Positions 51,213 through 60,107 of a DNA stretch of 64,000 bases are shown piece by piece. Origin of the DNA: a bacterium (lineage in GTDB: Bacteria; Planctomycetota; Planctomycetia; Kolteriales; Kolteriaceae); contig JAIELF010000017.1 in NCBI GenBank assembly GCA_019753235.1, positions 111,105-175,104 of the forward strand. Reading direction: 5' to 3'. How positions within the stretch are numbered: the stretch's first letter is position 1; each line of letters begins with the position of its first letter. The notes beneath the pieces were generated by a model. The model searched no databases, was not told where the DNA came from, and saw nothing but the letters and a program-made list of their open reading frames with translations. The position numbers and the translations under genes are program-made.

Positions 51213-52751
51213 ATGCGGAAGTTCTCGTTTGTGGTTCTCGTGTCGACGCTGTCTTGCATGTCCCTGTCGCCGTTAATGGCGCAGACCACGAAACCCAACA
51301 TTGTCGTGATCATGGCCGACGATGTCGGCTGGATGAACCTGTCGTCCTATGGCGGCGATATCATGGGAGTCAGGACGCCGAACATCGACCGAATTGGGAA
51401 GGAAGGCATCAGGCTCACGTCGTTCTACGCGCAGCCAAGTTGCACGGCGGGTCGCGCCGCGTTCCTCACCGGTCAGCTTCCGGTCCGCACGGGATTGACG
51501 ACCGTCGGCACGCCCGGCTCGCCTGCGGGTCTCCAGAAGGAGGACATCACGCTTGCCGAAATCCTCAAGGCCAAGGGCTACTCGACCGCTCAGTTCGGAA
51601 AGAACCACCTCGGCGATCTGGAGGAGCATCTTCCGCATCGACATGGCTTCGACGAGTATTTCGGCAACCTCTACCACCTCAACGGCAACGAGGATCTCGA
51701 AGACCCGGACCGTCCGACCGACCCAGAGTTCCGCAAAAAGTTCGACCCGCGCGGGGTCATTTCCGGCACGGCGGACGGTCCAACCAAGGATGAAGGTCCG
51801 CTGACCACCAAGCGGATGGAAACCTTCGACGATGAGGTTGTCGCCAAGTCACTCGATTTCCTCGAGCGCAAAGCGCAAGACAGGAAGCCATTCTTCCTTT
51901 GGCATTGCTCTGCTCGCCTGCATGTGTTCTTCCACTTCAAGGAGGGCGTTCGAGGGAAGTCCCGCGCCGGACGCGAGGATGTTTACGGCGATGCCCTCGC
52001 TGAACACGACGGACATGTTGGTCAACTCCTTGCGAAACTGGAGGCTACCGGCCTCGATAAGAACACCATCGTCGTCTATGTAACCGACAACGGTGCCTAT
52101 CAGTACATGTGGCCCGAAGGCGGCACCAGCCCCTTCCGCGGCGACAAGGGGACGACTTGGGAAGGCGGAGTTCGCGCCCCGTGCATGGTCCGTTGGCCCG
52201 GCGCTCCCGTTGGCCGCGTCTCCAGCGAGATCGTGGACATGACGGACTTGTTGCCTACGCTGGCCTCCGCTGCTGGCGAGACTGATGCTGTAGAGAAACT
52301 GAAGAAGGGGGCCGACTACGGCGGCAAGAACTACAAAGTGCATCTCGACGGCTACGATCAGACGGCCCTCTTAACCGGCAAGAGCGACAAGTCTGCTCGC
52401 AAGTTCGTCTTCTATTACGACGAGACCGTGCTCACGGCCATCCGTTATGATTCGTTCAAAGTGAGCTTCTCCATCAAGGAAGACGGCCATTGGGATGATC
52501 CGCTGATCGGCCTGGGTCGCCCGATGATCACCAACCTGCGTATGGACCCCTTCGAGCGACAAACCGGCGACGTGAATCGTCAGTATGCGGAACACAAGAC
52601 ATGGGTGCTCACCCCAATCGTGGGCATTGCTGAGAAGCACTTGATGACGTTCCGCGAGTTTCCGATCCGCCAACTCGGACTCAGTGCGCAGATGGGCAAG
52701 ACCATCGAGGGCATCCAGTCTCAGATTCTGAAAATCAAGGCGCAACAATAA
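51213..52751 (+). CDS. Arylsulfatase (first of three)
   Basis: A 512-residue secreted sulfatase: signal peptide (MRKFSFVVLVSTLSCMSLSP, cleavage near LMAQ), metal-binding VVIMADDVGW (Asp36/Asp37), and the formylglycine site C77-T-A-G-R81 in PSCTAGRAAFLTG. The nucleophile Cys must be oxidised by an FGE or anaerobic maturase encoded elsewhere. The third position is Ala, so the site is the C-x-A-x-R variant rather than CxPxR. Other active-site landmarks: GKNHLGDLEEHLP, VVYVTDNGAYQYMWPEGGTS and FRGDKGTTWEGGVRAP. It lies 19 bp before the second sulfatase gene. The likely role is desulfation of a polysaccharide or other sulfate ester. Confidence 0.92.
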   Translation: MRKFSFVVLVSTLSCMSLSPLMAQTTKPNIVVIMADDVGWMNLSSYGGDIMGVRTPNIDRIGKEGIRLTSFYAQPSCTAGRAAFLTGQLPVRTGLTTVGTPGSPAGLQKEDITLAEILKAKGYSTAQFGKNHLGDLEEHLPHRHGFDEYFGNLYHLNGNEDLEDPDRPTDPEFRKKFDPRGVISGTADGPTKDEGPLTTKRMETFDDEVVAKSLDFLERKAQDRKPFFLWHCSARLHVFFHFKEGVRGKSRAGREDVYGDALAEHDGHVGQLLAKLEATGLDKNTIVVYVTDNGAYQYMWPEGGTSPFRGDKGTTWEGGVRAPCMVRWPGAPVGRVSSEIVDMTDLLPTLASAAGETDAVEKLKKGADYGGKNYKVHLDGYDQTALLTGKSDKSARKFVFYYDETVLTAIRYDSFKVSFSIKEDGHWDDPLIGLGRPMITNLRMDPFERQTGDVNRQYAEHKTWVLTPIVGIAEKHLMTFREFPIRQLGLSAQMGKTIEGIQSQILKIKAQQ

Positions 52752-52770
52752 CTCCGAGAGGTTTAAGCCG

Positions 52771-55125
52771 ATGAAATCGAATTCCTGGTTCACTCTGCTC
52801 AGCCTCATGCTGTTCGCGCCAACAGCTGGGGCACAGGAAGTCTTGCCGTTTCGACCCACACCTTCTGCTTCGACCCCGGGGCTGACGATGCAGGACTCCA
52901 TCTACAAGAAGCGCGTCGAGCCAAAGCGCCTGGCTGCCGACGCGCCCAACATCCTCATTATCTTGATGGACGACGTCGGGCCGGGCACGCCTTCTACCTA
53001 TGGTGGCGAAATCAACACCCCCACGCTCGACCGCGTGGCGAAGATGGGTGTCTCCTTCAATCGATTCCACTCGACGGCGATGTGTTCTCCCACGCGAGCC
53101 GCGTTGCTCACCGGGCGCAATCACACGCGCGTCGGCAATGGCCAGATCGCGGCCATCGCCAATGACTTCGACGGTTTCAGTGGCACCATCCCGAAGTCCG
53201 CAGCCACGGTCGCTGAAGTGCTCAAGAGCTACGGCTACAACACCGGTGCCTGGGGGAAGTGGCACAACACTCCGGAAGAGCAGATCACCTCCAAAGGACC
53301 GTTCGATTATTGGCCCACGGGCTATGGCTTCGAGTATTTCTATGGCTTCCTTGCGGGCGAAGCCTCGCAGTATGAGCCGACACTGACACGGAACACCTCG
53401 CCGGTCACCGAGCATCTCCCCAAGGGCTACCACCTCACAGATGACATCGCGACCGACGCTATCAAATGGCTCCGCGAACAGAAGGCCTTCGCGCCGGACA
53501 AGCCGTTCCTGATGTACTGGGCGCCAGGCGCATCGCACGGTCCGCACCAGGTGATGAAGGAATGGGCCGACAAGTACAAGGGGAAGTTCGATGACGGTTG
53601 GGATAAGTATCGCGAGCGGGTCTTCGCGAGAGCCAAAGCGAAAGGCTGGATTCCGCAGAACGCTCAACTGACGCCACGTCCTGCCTCAATGGCTTCCTGG
53701 GACTCGATTCCTGAGGACGAGAAACCGTTTCAGCGCCGACTCATGGAAGTCTTCGCCGGTTTCACCGAGCACGCCGACTACAACGCGGGCCGCGTGATTG
53801 ATGAAGTCGAGCGTCAAGGAAAACTCGATAACACGCTTATTTTTTACATTTGGGGCGACAACGGCTCTTCCGCTGAAGGGCTGTATGGGACCATCAGTGA
53901 GCAGCTCGCTCAAAACGGCATTCCAACGAAGATTTCGCAGCATCTAGAAGCTCTGGATACACTCGGCGGCCTCGATGCACTTGGCGGTCCGAAAACCGAC
54001 AACATGTATCATGCTGGCTGGGCGTGGGCGGGTAGCACACCTTACAAGTCCACCAAGCTCGTCGGTGCCCACTTCGGCGGCACTCGCCAGCCGATGGCCG
54101 TCTCCTGGCCGAAGCGCATCAAGGCGGACGCGACGGCGCGACCGCAGTTCCATCACGTCATCGACATCGTGCCGACGATTTACGAATTGACGAAGATCAC
54201 GCCACCGAAAGTCGTGAACGGATTCGAGCAGGATTCGATCGACGGCGTCAGCATGGTCTACGCGTTAGGCGATGCAAAGGCACCAGGTACTCGCAAGACA
54301 CAGTTCTTCGACATCATGGCCAGCCGTGGGATTTACCACGACGGTTGGTTTGCGAGCGCATTGGGCCCACGTGAACCCTGGGTGGGCGGGATACCGAAAG
54401 GCGCCAAGGAGTGGTCGCCGCTGACGGACAAGTGGGAACTCTACAATATTGACGAGGATTGGAGCCAGGCGAATGACCTTTCCGGTACGAATCCACAGAA
54501 ACTCGAAGAGATGAAGCTGCTCTTCTTGCTCGAATCCACGAAGAACAAAAACCTCCCCATCGGGGGCGGCCTGTGGTCCACAGCCATGTTCCATCCCGAG
54601 GACGCGCCTGCTTCGACTCTCACGGAATGGACCTTCGATGGCCCCATGACCCGTATGCCGGAATCGGCAGCGCCCAAACTGGGTAAAGTGGATAGTCTCG
54701 TGACCATGGACGTGGACGTGCCCACGAATGCCAACGGCGTGCTTTACGCGCTGGCTGGCTTCTCCGGCGGCATCACCTGCTACGTGAAGGACGGCTTCCT
54801 TTGTTACGAGTTCAACCTTTTCGAGGTCCAGCGCACCAAGCTCAAATCCAAGGCCAAGCTGCCCACCGGCAAGGTGATAATCGACGTCGAATCGAAGCTC
54901 GCCGCCAAGATCGGAGGTCCAATGGACGTCACGCTCAAAGTAAATGGCGCGGTGGTGGCGCAGGGGCAAGTGCCCGCAGCCATGTCGCTTCACTTTACCT
55001 CCAATGCTACCTTCGATATCGGGACCGACCTGGACTCGCCTGTTTCCCTCGATTACTTCGACCAGGCGCCGTTCGCCTTCAACGGCACGATTGGTACGAC
55101 GAAGATCAAGTATTCGAAAAAGTAG
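52771..55125 (+). CDS. Arylsulfatase with C-terminal beta domain (second of three)
   Basis: A 784-residue secreted sulfatase. After the signal peptide (WFTLLSLMLFAPTAGAQ) comes the linker EVLPFRPTPSASTPG, a metal-binding ILMDDVG (Asp67/Asp68) and the formylglycine site C105-S-P-T-R109. Active-site motifs include GKWHNTPEEQ, GASHGPHQV and WGDNGSSAEG. The sulfatase core ends near residue 620 and is followed by a ~150-residue beta-rich domain (YALAGFSGGITCYVKDGFLC, LKVNGAVVAQGQV) that may bind carbohydrate. The third sulfatase (56941) is a close paralogue along its whole length, with a DUF1254 gene between them. Confidence 0.93.
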   Translation: MKSNSWFTLLSLMLFAPTAGAQEVLPFRPTPSASTPGLTMQDSIYKKRVEPKRLAADAPNILIILMDDVGPGTPSTYGGEINTPTLDRVAKMGVSFNRFHSTAMCSPTRAALLTGRNHTRVGNGQIAAIANDFDGFSGTIPKSAATVAEVLKSYGYNTGAWGKWHNTPEEQITSKGPFDYWPTGYGFEYFYGFLAGEASQYEPTLTRNTSPVTEHLPKGYHLTDDIATDAIKWLREQKAFAPDKPFLMYWAPGASHGPHQVMKEWADKYKGKFDDGWDKYRERVFARAKAKGWIPQNAQLTPRPASMASWDSIPEDEKPFQRRLMEVFAGFTEHADYNAGRVIDEVERQGKLDNTLIFYIWGDNGSSAEGLYGTISEQLAQNGIPTKISQHLEALDTLGGLDALGGPKTDNMYHAGWAWAGSTPYKSTKLVGAHFGGTRQPMAVSWPKRIKADATARPQFHHVIDIVPTIYELTKITPPKVVNGFEQDSIDGVSMVYALGDAKAPGTRKTQFFDIMASRGIYHDGWFASALGPREPWVGGIPKGAKEWSPLTDKWELYNIDEDWSQANDLSGTNPQKLEEMKLLFLLESTKNKNLPIGGGLWSTAMFHPEDAPASTLTEWTFDGPMTRMPESAAPKLGKVDSLVTMDVDVPTNANGVLYALAGFSGGITCYVKDGFLCYEFNLFEVQRTKLKSKAKLPTGKVIIDVESKLAAKIGGPMDVTLKVNGAVVAQGQVPAAMSLHFTSNATFDIGTDLDSPVSLDYFDQAPFAFNGTIGTTKIKYSKK

Positions 55126-55289
55126 GAGACCGGTTGCCTCGCGAACCCAGCCGAGGATTTTAGTAATCGAAACAACCAAACCGAACCAAACAATACAACG
55201 AACACGACGTACTCGCGCTCGCCCTCGGGTTGGCTCTCATCGGGTCTGCTGCCAAAGCGGCGGACGAAAAAACCAACATCCACGTCAAT

Positions 55290-55346
55290 GGTGACCAAAC
55301 ACACCATGACCAAATTGACAGGGACAATCATGACCAAACACACCAT
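55290..55346 (+). repeat. Two copies of a 16-bp direct repeat upstream of the DUF1254 gene
   Basis: TGACCAAACACACCAT occurs at 55290-55305 and again at 55331-55346, the second copy spanning the chosen start codon. The duplication creates an alternative in-frame start at 55288. Confidence 0.7.
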
Positions 55347-56859
55347 AGGCAGGGCGGTGCTTGCCGCTCTTCTCGGCATCCCTCTCAACTTGCTTGCCCA
55401 GGATCGCTATTCGATCCCGGCCGATCCGAACCTCAAATATTCCACGGCAATCGCTCCGGGTGTGGCCGTGCCCGACAAGATCGAGAGCTCCATTGGCATG
55501 CTCAACCTCAGCTACGGTTATCCTTCGGCCGATACCGTCGAGAAAATCTACGACAACCTCGACCGCTCCCGCGCGCTGCAGGCCTACCTCATGGCCATCC
55601 CAATCGTGAACCAAGCTGGAATGCGCGACTCGCTCCGCCAGTTTGGCCCAGACAACCAGACCGACGTCATCTGGGAAAAGCTCGTCGATCCTCGCACCGT
55701 TGAGCTCACCGCCAACGACAACACGATCTACAACTTCATCTGGATCGACACGAAAAAGGGCCCGTTGGTCCTCGAAGTTCCGCCTGAAGTGCTCGGGCTT
55801 GTGAACGACTTCTGGTATCGCTGGGTCGGCGATGTCGGCATCACCGGTGAAGACCGCGGCAAGGGCGGCAAGTATCTCGTCCTCCCCCCTGGCTACAAAG
55901 GCGAGGTGCCGCCGGGGTATTTCGTTCTGCGGCCCACCACCTACGCGAACTGGTTCGTTTTCCGAGCCTTCGTCGTCGATGGCTCGACAAAGCCCGGCGT
56001 CGAGTCGGTCAAGAAACACCTCAAGATCTATCAGCTCTCCGAAGCCTCAAACCCGCCTGCGATGAAATTCGTGGACGGCTCGGGTATTCCCGCGAACTTC
56101 GTCGCCCCCGGCGACTACACCTTCTGGGAGATGCTCAACAAGGTCATCCAGGAAGAACCTCCGGGCGGCAGCGACCCGACCACGCTCGGCCTCTTTGCGT
56201 CCATCGGCATCGTGAAGGGCAAGCCTTTTGCGCCCGATGAGCGTATGAAGAAAATCCTGACCGACGCCGCATCCATCGGTGCGGTGACCGCCCGGACGAT
56301 CGCTTTCAAGATCCGCGACAAGGATGCCTACTACTTCCCCAACAGCACGTGGCGCCTGCCCTTCTTCGGCGGCTATAAGTTCGAGAGTTCGCCCGGCGTG
56401 ACCAACATGGATGGATACATCTTTTACTATTACTTCGCGACCGGCGTCACCCCGGCCATGGAGATGAAGATGGTCGGCAAAGGCTCGCAATATCCGTGGT
56501 CCGTGCAGGACTCGAATGGCAACCCCTTCGACGGCGGCAAGAACTACAAAATGCACCTACCGCCTGATGTACCGGTGAAGGACTTCTGGTCGGTGATCGT
56601 TTATGACAACCAAACACGTTCGATGATCCAGACCGACCAGAAAGCGCCGAGCGTGAGCAGCGAGGACAAAGACTTGAAGAAAAATTCCGACGGTTCGGTG
56701 GACGTCTTCTTCGGCCCCAAGGCCCCGACCGGTTATGAGAACAACTGGGTGCAGACCATCCCCGGCAAAGGCTGGTTCATGATTCTGCGGCTCTACGGCC
56801 CGCTCGAACCATGGTTCGACAAGACCTGGAGGCCCGGCGAGATCGAACTCGTGAAGTAA
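55330..56859 (+). CDS. DUF1254/DUF1214 domain secreted protein
   Basis: A 509-residue exported protein. The ATG at 55330 (AGGGA about 6 bp upstream) gives a normal signal peptide (MTKHTIGRAVLAALLGIPLN); an upstream in-frame ATG at 55288 adds a repeated leader. The N-terminal DUF1254 part has YPSADTVEKIYDNLDRSRAL and WIDTKKGPLVLEVPPEVLGL; the C-terminal DUF1214 part has DNQTRSMIQTDQKAPSVSS and IPGKGWFMILRLYGPLEPWF. These proteins are typically periplasmic and of unproven function. Its place between two paralogous sulfatases suggests a joint role. Confidence 0.9.
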   Translation: MTKHTIGRAVLAALLGIPLNLLAQDRYSIPADPNLKYSTAIAPGVAVPDKIESSIGMLNLSYGYPSADTVEKIYDNLDRSRALQAYLMAIPIVNQAGMRDSLRQFGPDNQTDVIWEKLVDPRTVELTANDNTIYNFIWIDTKKGPLVLEVPPEVLGLVNDFWYRWVGDVGITGEDRGKGGKYLVLPPGYKGEVPPGYFVLRPTTYANWFVFRAFVVDGSTKPGVESVKKHLKIYQLSEASNPPAMKFVDGSGIPANFVAPGDYTFWEMLNKVIQEEPPGGSDPTTLGLFASIGIVKGKPFAPDERMKKILTDAASIGAVTARTIAFKIRDKDAYYFPNSTWRLPFFGGYKFESSPGVTNMDGYIFYYYFATGVTPAMEMKMVGKGSQYPWSVQDSNGNPFDGGKNYKMHLPPDVPVKDFWSVIVYDNQTRSMIQTDQKAPSVSSEDKDLKKNSDGSVDVFFGPKAPTGYENNWVQTIPGKGWFMILRLYGPLEPWFDKTWRPGEIELVK

Positions 56860-56940
56860 CGGCCTGCTTCGATTGACAATTGCGCAGGCCGCTTCCCAAG
56901 GAGCGGCCCACGCATTCAACAGCAAAACGAGACCAATGAC

Positions 56941-59298
56941 ATGAAACTCATCGGCAGCACTCTTGCCTCGCTGGCAATTGCCCTCTCCAACGCCGCCCTG
57001 GCCACCACTCCCAACGACGGCTCCGTGCTGCCGTTCCCGCCGACTCCCAGTGCAAGCAAGGCGGGACCGACGTTGCAGGAGTCGGTTCATAAACGCCGGG
57101 TCGAACCCGACCGCCTGCCAAAGGGCGCGCCCAATGTCCTCATCGTCCTCATTGATGACGCCGGTTTTGGCGTGCCGGATACGTTTGGCGGATTTGCGCA
57201 TACGCCGACGCTTTCGAAGCTTCGTGATGAAGGCATCAGCTACAACCGCTTCCACACCACGTCGATCTGTTCGCCCACCCGCGCGGCTCTGCTCACCGGC
57301 CGCAATCACCAACGCGTCGGTAACGGAACCATCGCCGAGCGCGCGGTGGATTGGGATGGTTACACCGGCGTCATGCCAAAAACCTCGGCGACGTTAGCCG
57401 AAGTTCTGAAAAACTACGGCTACAAGACTTCCGCCTTTGGGAAATGGCACAACACGCCCGCCGACCAGACCACAGCGATGGGACCTTTCACCTATTGGCC
57501 CACAGGCTACGGCTTTGAGCACTTCTATGGTTTCCTCGCCGGCGAGACTTCCCAATGGGAGCCGCGCCTCGTCGAGAACACAACCGCCGTTGAGCCACCA
57601 GACGATGAGGCTTATCACCTTACAGAGGACATGGCCGAAAAGGGAATCGCCTGGCTAAAGAAGCATCGTGCGTTCTCGCCGGACAAACCCTTCTTCATGT
57701 ATTGGGCGCCCGGTGGTGTCCATGGGCCGCATCACGTCAGCGCGCCGTGGGCCGACAAATACAAAGGCAAGTTCGATCAGGGATGGGACAAGCTTCGCGA
57801 GGAGATCTTCGCCCGCCAAAAGCAACTCGGCTGGATCCCAGCCGACGCCGAACTCACGCCACGCGACAAGACGATGGCCGGTTGGGTGGACATTCCCGAA
57901 TCGGAGCGAGCATTCCAGACTCGGCTCATGGAGCTCTACGCGGGCTTCTGCGAACACACGGACGCCCAGGTCGGCAAGCTGGTGGATTTCCTTGATCGGA
58001 CCGGGCAGCGCGACAACACGCTCATTCTCTACCTATGGGGGGACAATGGCTGTTCCGCCGAGGGGCAGAACGGATCGATCAGCGAACTCCTCGCGCAGAA
58101 CCAGATTCCCAATACGATCGCTCAGCAGATCAAGGCGCTCGATGAACTCGGCGGTCTCAAAGCACTCGGTGGCCCGTTAACCGACAACATCAAGCATTCC
58201 GGCTGGGCCTGGGCTGGCAACACGCCGTTCCGCCATACCAAACTGGTCGCCAGTCACTTTGGCGGCACCCGCAATCCGCTGGTTGTTTCGTGGCCCAAGA
58301 AGATAAAGGCCGACAAGACGCCTCGCTCCCAGTTCTATCACGTCAACGACATTGCCCCGACGCTCTATGACATCCTTGGAATTAAACCGCCCAAGGTCGT
58401 CAATGGATTCGAGCAGGATCCCATCGATGGTGTCAGCATGGCGGCTTCGTTCACGGACGCACGATCGCCGGAGAACAAACACGTCCAGTATTTCGACAAC
58501 AATGGCAGCGACGGCATTTACAAGGATGGCTGGTATGCCTGCACCTTTGGGCCGCTCAGCCCTTGGCTCAACGCCCAGCCGGGACTCGACAAATGGGATT
58601 CTTCGAAGGCCGTCTGGGAACTTTACGACCTCACCAAGGACTTCACTCAGATGCACGACCTCGCCAAGTCGCATCCGGAGAAGGTCGAGGAAATGAAGAA
58701 GCTCTTCCTAGAGCAGGCCAAAGAAAACAAAGTCTTCCCCATCGGAGCAGGAATCTGGCTCCGCATTCATCCTGAAGACCGGATTAAGACGCCCTACACG
58801 AGTTGGACCTTCGACGACACGACCACCCGCATGCCGGAGTTCACGGCGCCCGCCGTAGGCAACCACAACAATATCGTGACCATCGATCTTGAATGCGGCG
58901 TGGATGCCACCGGCGTGCTCTATGCCATGGGCGGCGCTGGCGGTGGCCTCACCTGCTACATGGATAAGGGCCAACTCGTCTTTGAGTACAACCTGATGAT
59001 CATTGATCGGACCATCGCGAAGTCAGCGGATAAGATCGCGGCAGGAAAGCACAAGGTCGTCGTCGAGACCACCTTAAAGGCTCCGAAACCCGGCGCGCCC
59101 GCCGACATTGTGCTGACCGTGGATGGCCAGGAAGTTGCCCGCACCACGGTGAAGATGACGGTGCCCGCCGCGTTCACCGCGAGCGAAAGCTTCGACGTTG
59201 GCACCGATCTGGGCTCGACAGTCTCCCGCGATTACTTCCAGCGGCGACCGTTCAAGTTCGACGGAAAGATCGACAAGTTGACCGTCGAGATCAAGTAG
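56941..59298 (+). CDS. Arylsulfatase with C-terminal beta domain (third of three)
   Basis: A 785-residue secreted sulfatase, paralogue of the gene at 52771. Signal peptide (MKLIGSTLASLAIALSNAAL), the same pro-region motif (SVLPFPPTPSASKAG), metal-binding LIDDAGF (Asp72/Asp73), the formylglycine site C110-S-P-T-R114, GKWHNTPADQ, WAPGGVHGPHHV and WGDNGCSAEG. The C-terminal beta domain starts after ~630 (GGAGGGLTCYMDKGQLVFEY). The two paralogues differ in many surface positions, so they may desulfate different substrates. Last gene of the sulfatase cluster, ending about 340 bp before the right inverted repeat. Confidence 0.93.
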   Translation: MKLIGSTLASLAIALSNAALATTPNDGSVLPFPPTPSASKAGPTLQESVHKRRVEPDRLPKGAPNVLIVLIDDAGFGVPDTFGGFAHTPTLSKLRDEGISYNRFHTTSICSPTRAALLTGRNHQRVGNGTIAERAVDWDGYTGVMPKTSATLAEVLKNYGYKTSAFGKWHNTPADQTTAMGPFTYWPTGYGFEHFYGFLAGETSQWEPRLVENTTAVEPPDDEAYHLTEDMAEKGIAWLKKHRAFSPDKPFFMYWAPGGVHGPHHVSAPWADKYKGKFDQGWDKLREEIFARQKQLGWIPADAELTPRDKTMAGWVDIPESERAFQTRLMELYAGFCEHTDAQVGKLVDFLDRTGQRDNTLILYLWGDNGCSAEGQNGSISELLAQNQIPNTIAQQIKALDELGGLKALGGPLTDNIKHSGWAWAGNTPFRHTKLVASHFGGTRNPLVVSWPKKIKADKTPRSQFYHVNDIAPTLYDILGIKPPKVVNGFEQDPIDGVSMAASFTDARSPENKHVQYFDNNGSDGIYKDGWYACTFGPLSPWLNAQPGLDKWDSSKAVWELYDLTKDFTQMHDLAKSHPEKVEEMKKLFLEQAKENKVFPIGAGIWLRIHPEDRIKTPYTSWTFDDTTTRMPEFTAPAVGNHNNIVTIDLECGVDATGVLYAMGGAGGGLTCYMDKGQLVFEYNLMIIDRTIAKSADKIAAGKHKVVVETTLKAPKPGAPADIVLTVDGQEVARTTVKMTVPAAFTASESFDVGTDLGSTVSRDYFQRRPFKFDGKIDKLTVEIK

Positions 59299-59697
59299 CT
59301 ACTCGAACTGATCGAATTCATTTCCCGGCAGGCCGAATGGACACTTTTGTGTTTGTTACTTCGCGTTCGTCGGGGCGAATCATCGCTGCGGCGTCCGTAA
59401 GAGCGAGGACCGCTAGCTTGATGTGCTCAGGAAGCGACGGCCAACATTCCACGACATGAAGGAGGTTTGCGTCGTCCGGCGACAGGCTGTGAAGATCTGG
59501 GCCGCAAAAATGCAGCACATTTGCAGCAAGGTCTGAAGGGTGAAATCCTAAGTCGTTGTCCGCTAAGCCGCTTGGTCGAATTCGAAGATCGCTTCGATTC
59601 CCTCCGCCTCCAATTCTTAAGTCATTGAATTGCAATGGAAGGAGAATAAGGGGACATTCTGGTAATGACATAGGTATGTCACCGCACCTGTGGCGGC
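59299..59697. other. Right end of the inverted-repeat segment
   Basis: A 399-bp stretch. A minus-strand open frame (59318-59671) starts inside the inverted repeat, so as a whole it is unlikely to be real. Its end (DDANLLHVVECWPSLPEHIK) resembles a short tail sequence often seen at the end of planctomycete recombinase or mobile-element genes, which suggests mobile-element debris. No intact gene is supported. Confidence 0.35.
59641..59681 (-). repeat. Inverted repeat, right copy
   Basis: Inverted match to 48886-48925. The palindrome TGACATA-GG-TATGTCA lies at 59666-59681 and the GGGGACATTC core inside the segment side at about 59650-59659. Confidence 0.8.
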
Positions 59698-60057
59698 AAT
59701 GATCGCTTCGGGCGGATCAAGGGTCAGCGGTGGGATGACACGGACGCCACTCTAGACACCGACTGCTATCGGTACGGCTACGATTAAGCGGGGAATCGGC
59801 ATTCGCAGGAAGTGACGGCCGGGCCGACGACCACCACCACTCTCTACAGGGTCGATACCAACAATACGACCGGTTACGCGCAGGTGATCGACGAGATGAC
59901 CACCACCAGCGGCTCGGGTGGAGCCGAAGTTCGCACGAGTTACACCGTTGGCCTGGATGTCATCGCACAGCAGAAGCGGACGCGGAGCGGTTCGACCTGG
60001 AAGCCAAGCGATTCACATACGTTCCTCCACGACGGCCACGGCTCGACGCGCGGGCTG
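59698..60057 (+). pseudogene. RHS-repeat protein remnant
   Basis: The frame encodes RHS hallmarks in order: RFGRIKGQRWDDTD, CYRYGYD, then an in-frame TAA where the family continues with a Gly-Asn-Arg motif, then YRVDTNNTTGYAQVIDE, SYTVGLDVIAQQ and TFLHDGHGSTRGL. The nonsense codon at about 59785 and the lack of both the N-terminal repeats and the toxin tip show it is dead. It starts right after the inverted repeat, so the insertion or its excision may have cut the gene. Confidence 0.85.
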
Positions 60058-60107
60058 ATCTTTCAGCGATCGTTCGCGAACAAATTCGCATTGAAGACAT
60101 CACCAGA

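Noticed and set aside
59318..59671. 117-codon minus-strand frame
   Set aside because: It starts inside the inverted repeat; only its end resembles mobile-element tails.
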